A stretch of 64,000 bases of DNA. Source: Phenylobacterium sp. Its GTDB lineage: Bacteria; Pseudomonadota; Alphaproteobacteria; Caulobacterales; Caulobacteraceae. The notes under the pieces are model-generated. The model ran no database searches. It had not been told where the DNA came from and worked only from the letters and a program-made list of their open reading frames with translations. Below are positions 63,668-64,000 of this stretch, piece after piece; position 1 is the first letter of the stretch; every line of letters begins with the position of its first letter. A program made the translations under genes and the position numbers. The DNA lies in NCBI RefSeq assembly GCF_013822795.1, contig NZ_PNLB01000021.1, positions 1 through 64,000 on the forward strand. The letters are read 5' to 3'.

Positions 63668-64000
63668 ATGAGCGAACGGTTCGAGCCGCAGCGACCGGGG
63701 GTTGACTACGGCGTGCTGGATGAACTGGCCGGCTACGCCCTGCGCCGTGCGCAGATCCGCATGACCGAGGCCTTCGACGCGCGGCTGGGCGCGGAAGGGA
63801 TCACCACCCAGCGGTTCTCGGCCCTGGTGCTGATCGACGCCAATCCGGGGCTCAAGCAGACCGAACTGGCCGCGATCATGGGCATCGCCCGTTCCGGCGC
63901 CCTAGCGATCGTCGACGCCCTGGCCGCACAGGACCTGATCGAGCGCCGGCCAGCGCCGGGCGACGGCCGCGCACAGGCCCTACATCTGACAGACCATGGC
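63668..64000 (+). CDS. MarR-family transcriptional regulator, cut by window edge
   Basis: 111 codons visible from the ATG at 63668 (MSERFEPQRPGVDYG), preceded by GGAGG; the gene continues beyond base 64000. The winged-helix domain is recognised from LKQTELAAIMGIARSGALAIVDALAAQDLIERRPAPGDGRAQALHLTDHG, the MarR recognition helix and the wing DGRAQAL. Divergent from the monooxygenase/DUF3237/hydrolase operon, which it probably represses in the absence of the aromatic ligand. Confidence 0.9.
   Translation, partial: MSERFEPQRPGVDYGVLDELAGYALRRAQIRMTEAFDARLGAEGITTQRFSALVLIDANPGLKQTELAAIMGIARSGALAIVDALAAQDLIERRPAPGDGRAQALHLTDHG

Overview
The window is a high-GC chromosomal segment of an alphaproteobacterium, most likely of the order Caulobacterales (Phenylobacterium or a close relative of Caulobacter). 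The case rests on gene content and order: yebC followed by ruvC-ruvA-ruvB, then ybgC-tolQ-tolR-tolA-tolB-pal-cpoB-tilS; a three-gene NAD(P) transhydrogenase (pntAA, pntAB, pntB); a COX4_pro_2-type small cytochrome oxidase subunit; TorF-type porin; DUF3617 lipoprotein; and many acyl-CoA and short-chain redox enzymes. Coding density is very high, ATGA/GTGA/TTGA start-stop overlaps are frequent, and no tRNA, rRNA, CRISPR array, transposase, integrase or phage gene was seen.

Layout. 1-2 kb: a heterodimeric-type ABC exporter pair (one member truncated by the window edge). 2-5.7 kb: a membrane-lipid modification cluster (DUF1365 + COG2907 flavoprotein, divergent from a CFA-synthase-like methyltransferase + DUF2177 membrane protein). 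5.9-17.8 kb: accessory metabolism (acyl-CoA ligase, nucleotidyltransferase, LysR/TorF porin pair, DegT aminotransferase, a LuxR-alpha/beta hydrolase fusion, quinone-type oxidoreductase, hydrolase, SDR, and two tandem histidine phosphatases). 18-38 kb: the conserved core: yebC, MgtC-like protein, a Tat-exported PLP-fold protein, L,D-transpeptidase, PaaI thioesterase, RNase H-like protein, short CoaA, site-2 protease, ruvCAB with a candidate LexA box, a LysR divergent from ilvD, then the complete Tol-Pal envelope operon ending in tilS. 38-43 kb: LytM peptidase and the pnt operon. 43-51.5 kb: secreted unknown proteins, hydrolase/thioesterase pair, DUF3617 lipoprotein, an amidohydrolase pair of which the second lacks the metal-binding motif, and a LysR/aldo-keto reductase pair. 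51.5-64 kb: acyl-CoA ligase divergent from an acyl-CoA dehydrogenase, FMN reductase, DUF5996, oligoendopeptidase F, a PQQ-dependent quinohemoprotein alcohol dehydrogenase, and finally a catabolic-looking operon (FAD monooxygenase, DUF3237, alpha/beta hydrolase) divergent from a MarR regulator across a perfect 9-3-9 palindrome.

How the genes work together. Recombinational repair (RuvABC), cell-envelope constriction and integrity (Tol-Pal, CpoB, LytM peptidase, L,D-transpeptidase), NADPH supply (Pnt) and fatty-acid or aromatic-type catabolism are the main themes. Regulation is mostly local: LysR or MarR genes sit divergently from the operon they probably control. The most testable regulatory signals are the GAAC-N7-GAAC LexA-type box at ruvC, the MarR palindrome at 63.6 kb, and two near-identical CAAAC-N4-GTTT palindromes upstream of an oxidoreductase gene and of the pnt operon. 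I found no clear evidence of a wholly new defence or mobile system; the interest lies in enzyme variants with changed active sites, unusual fusions and these operators.
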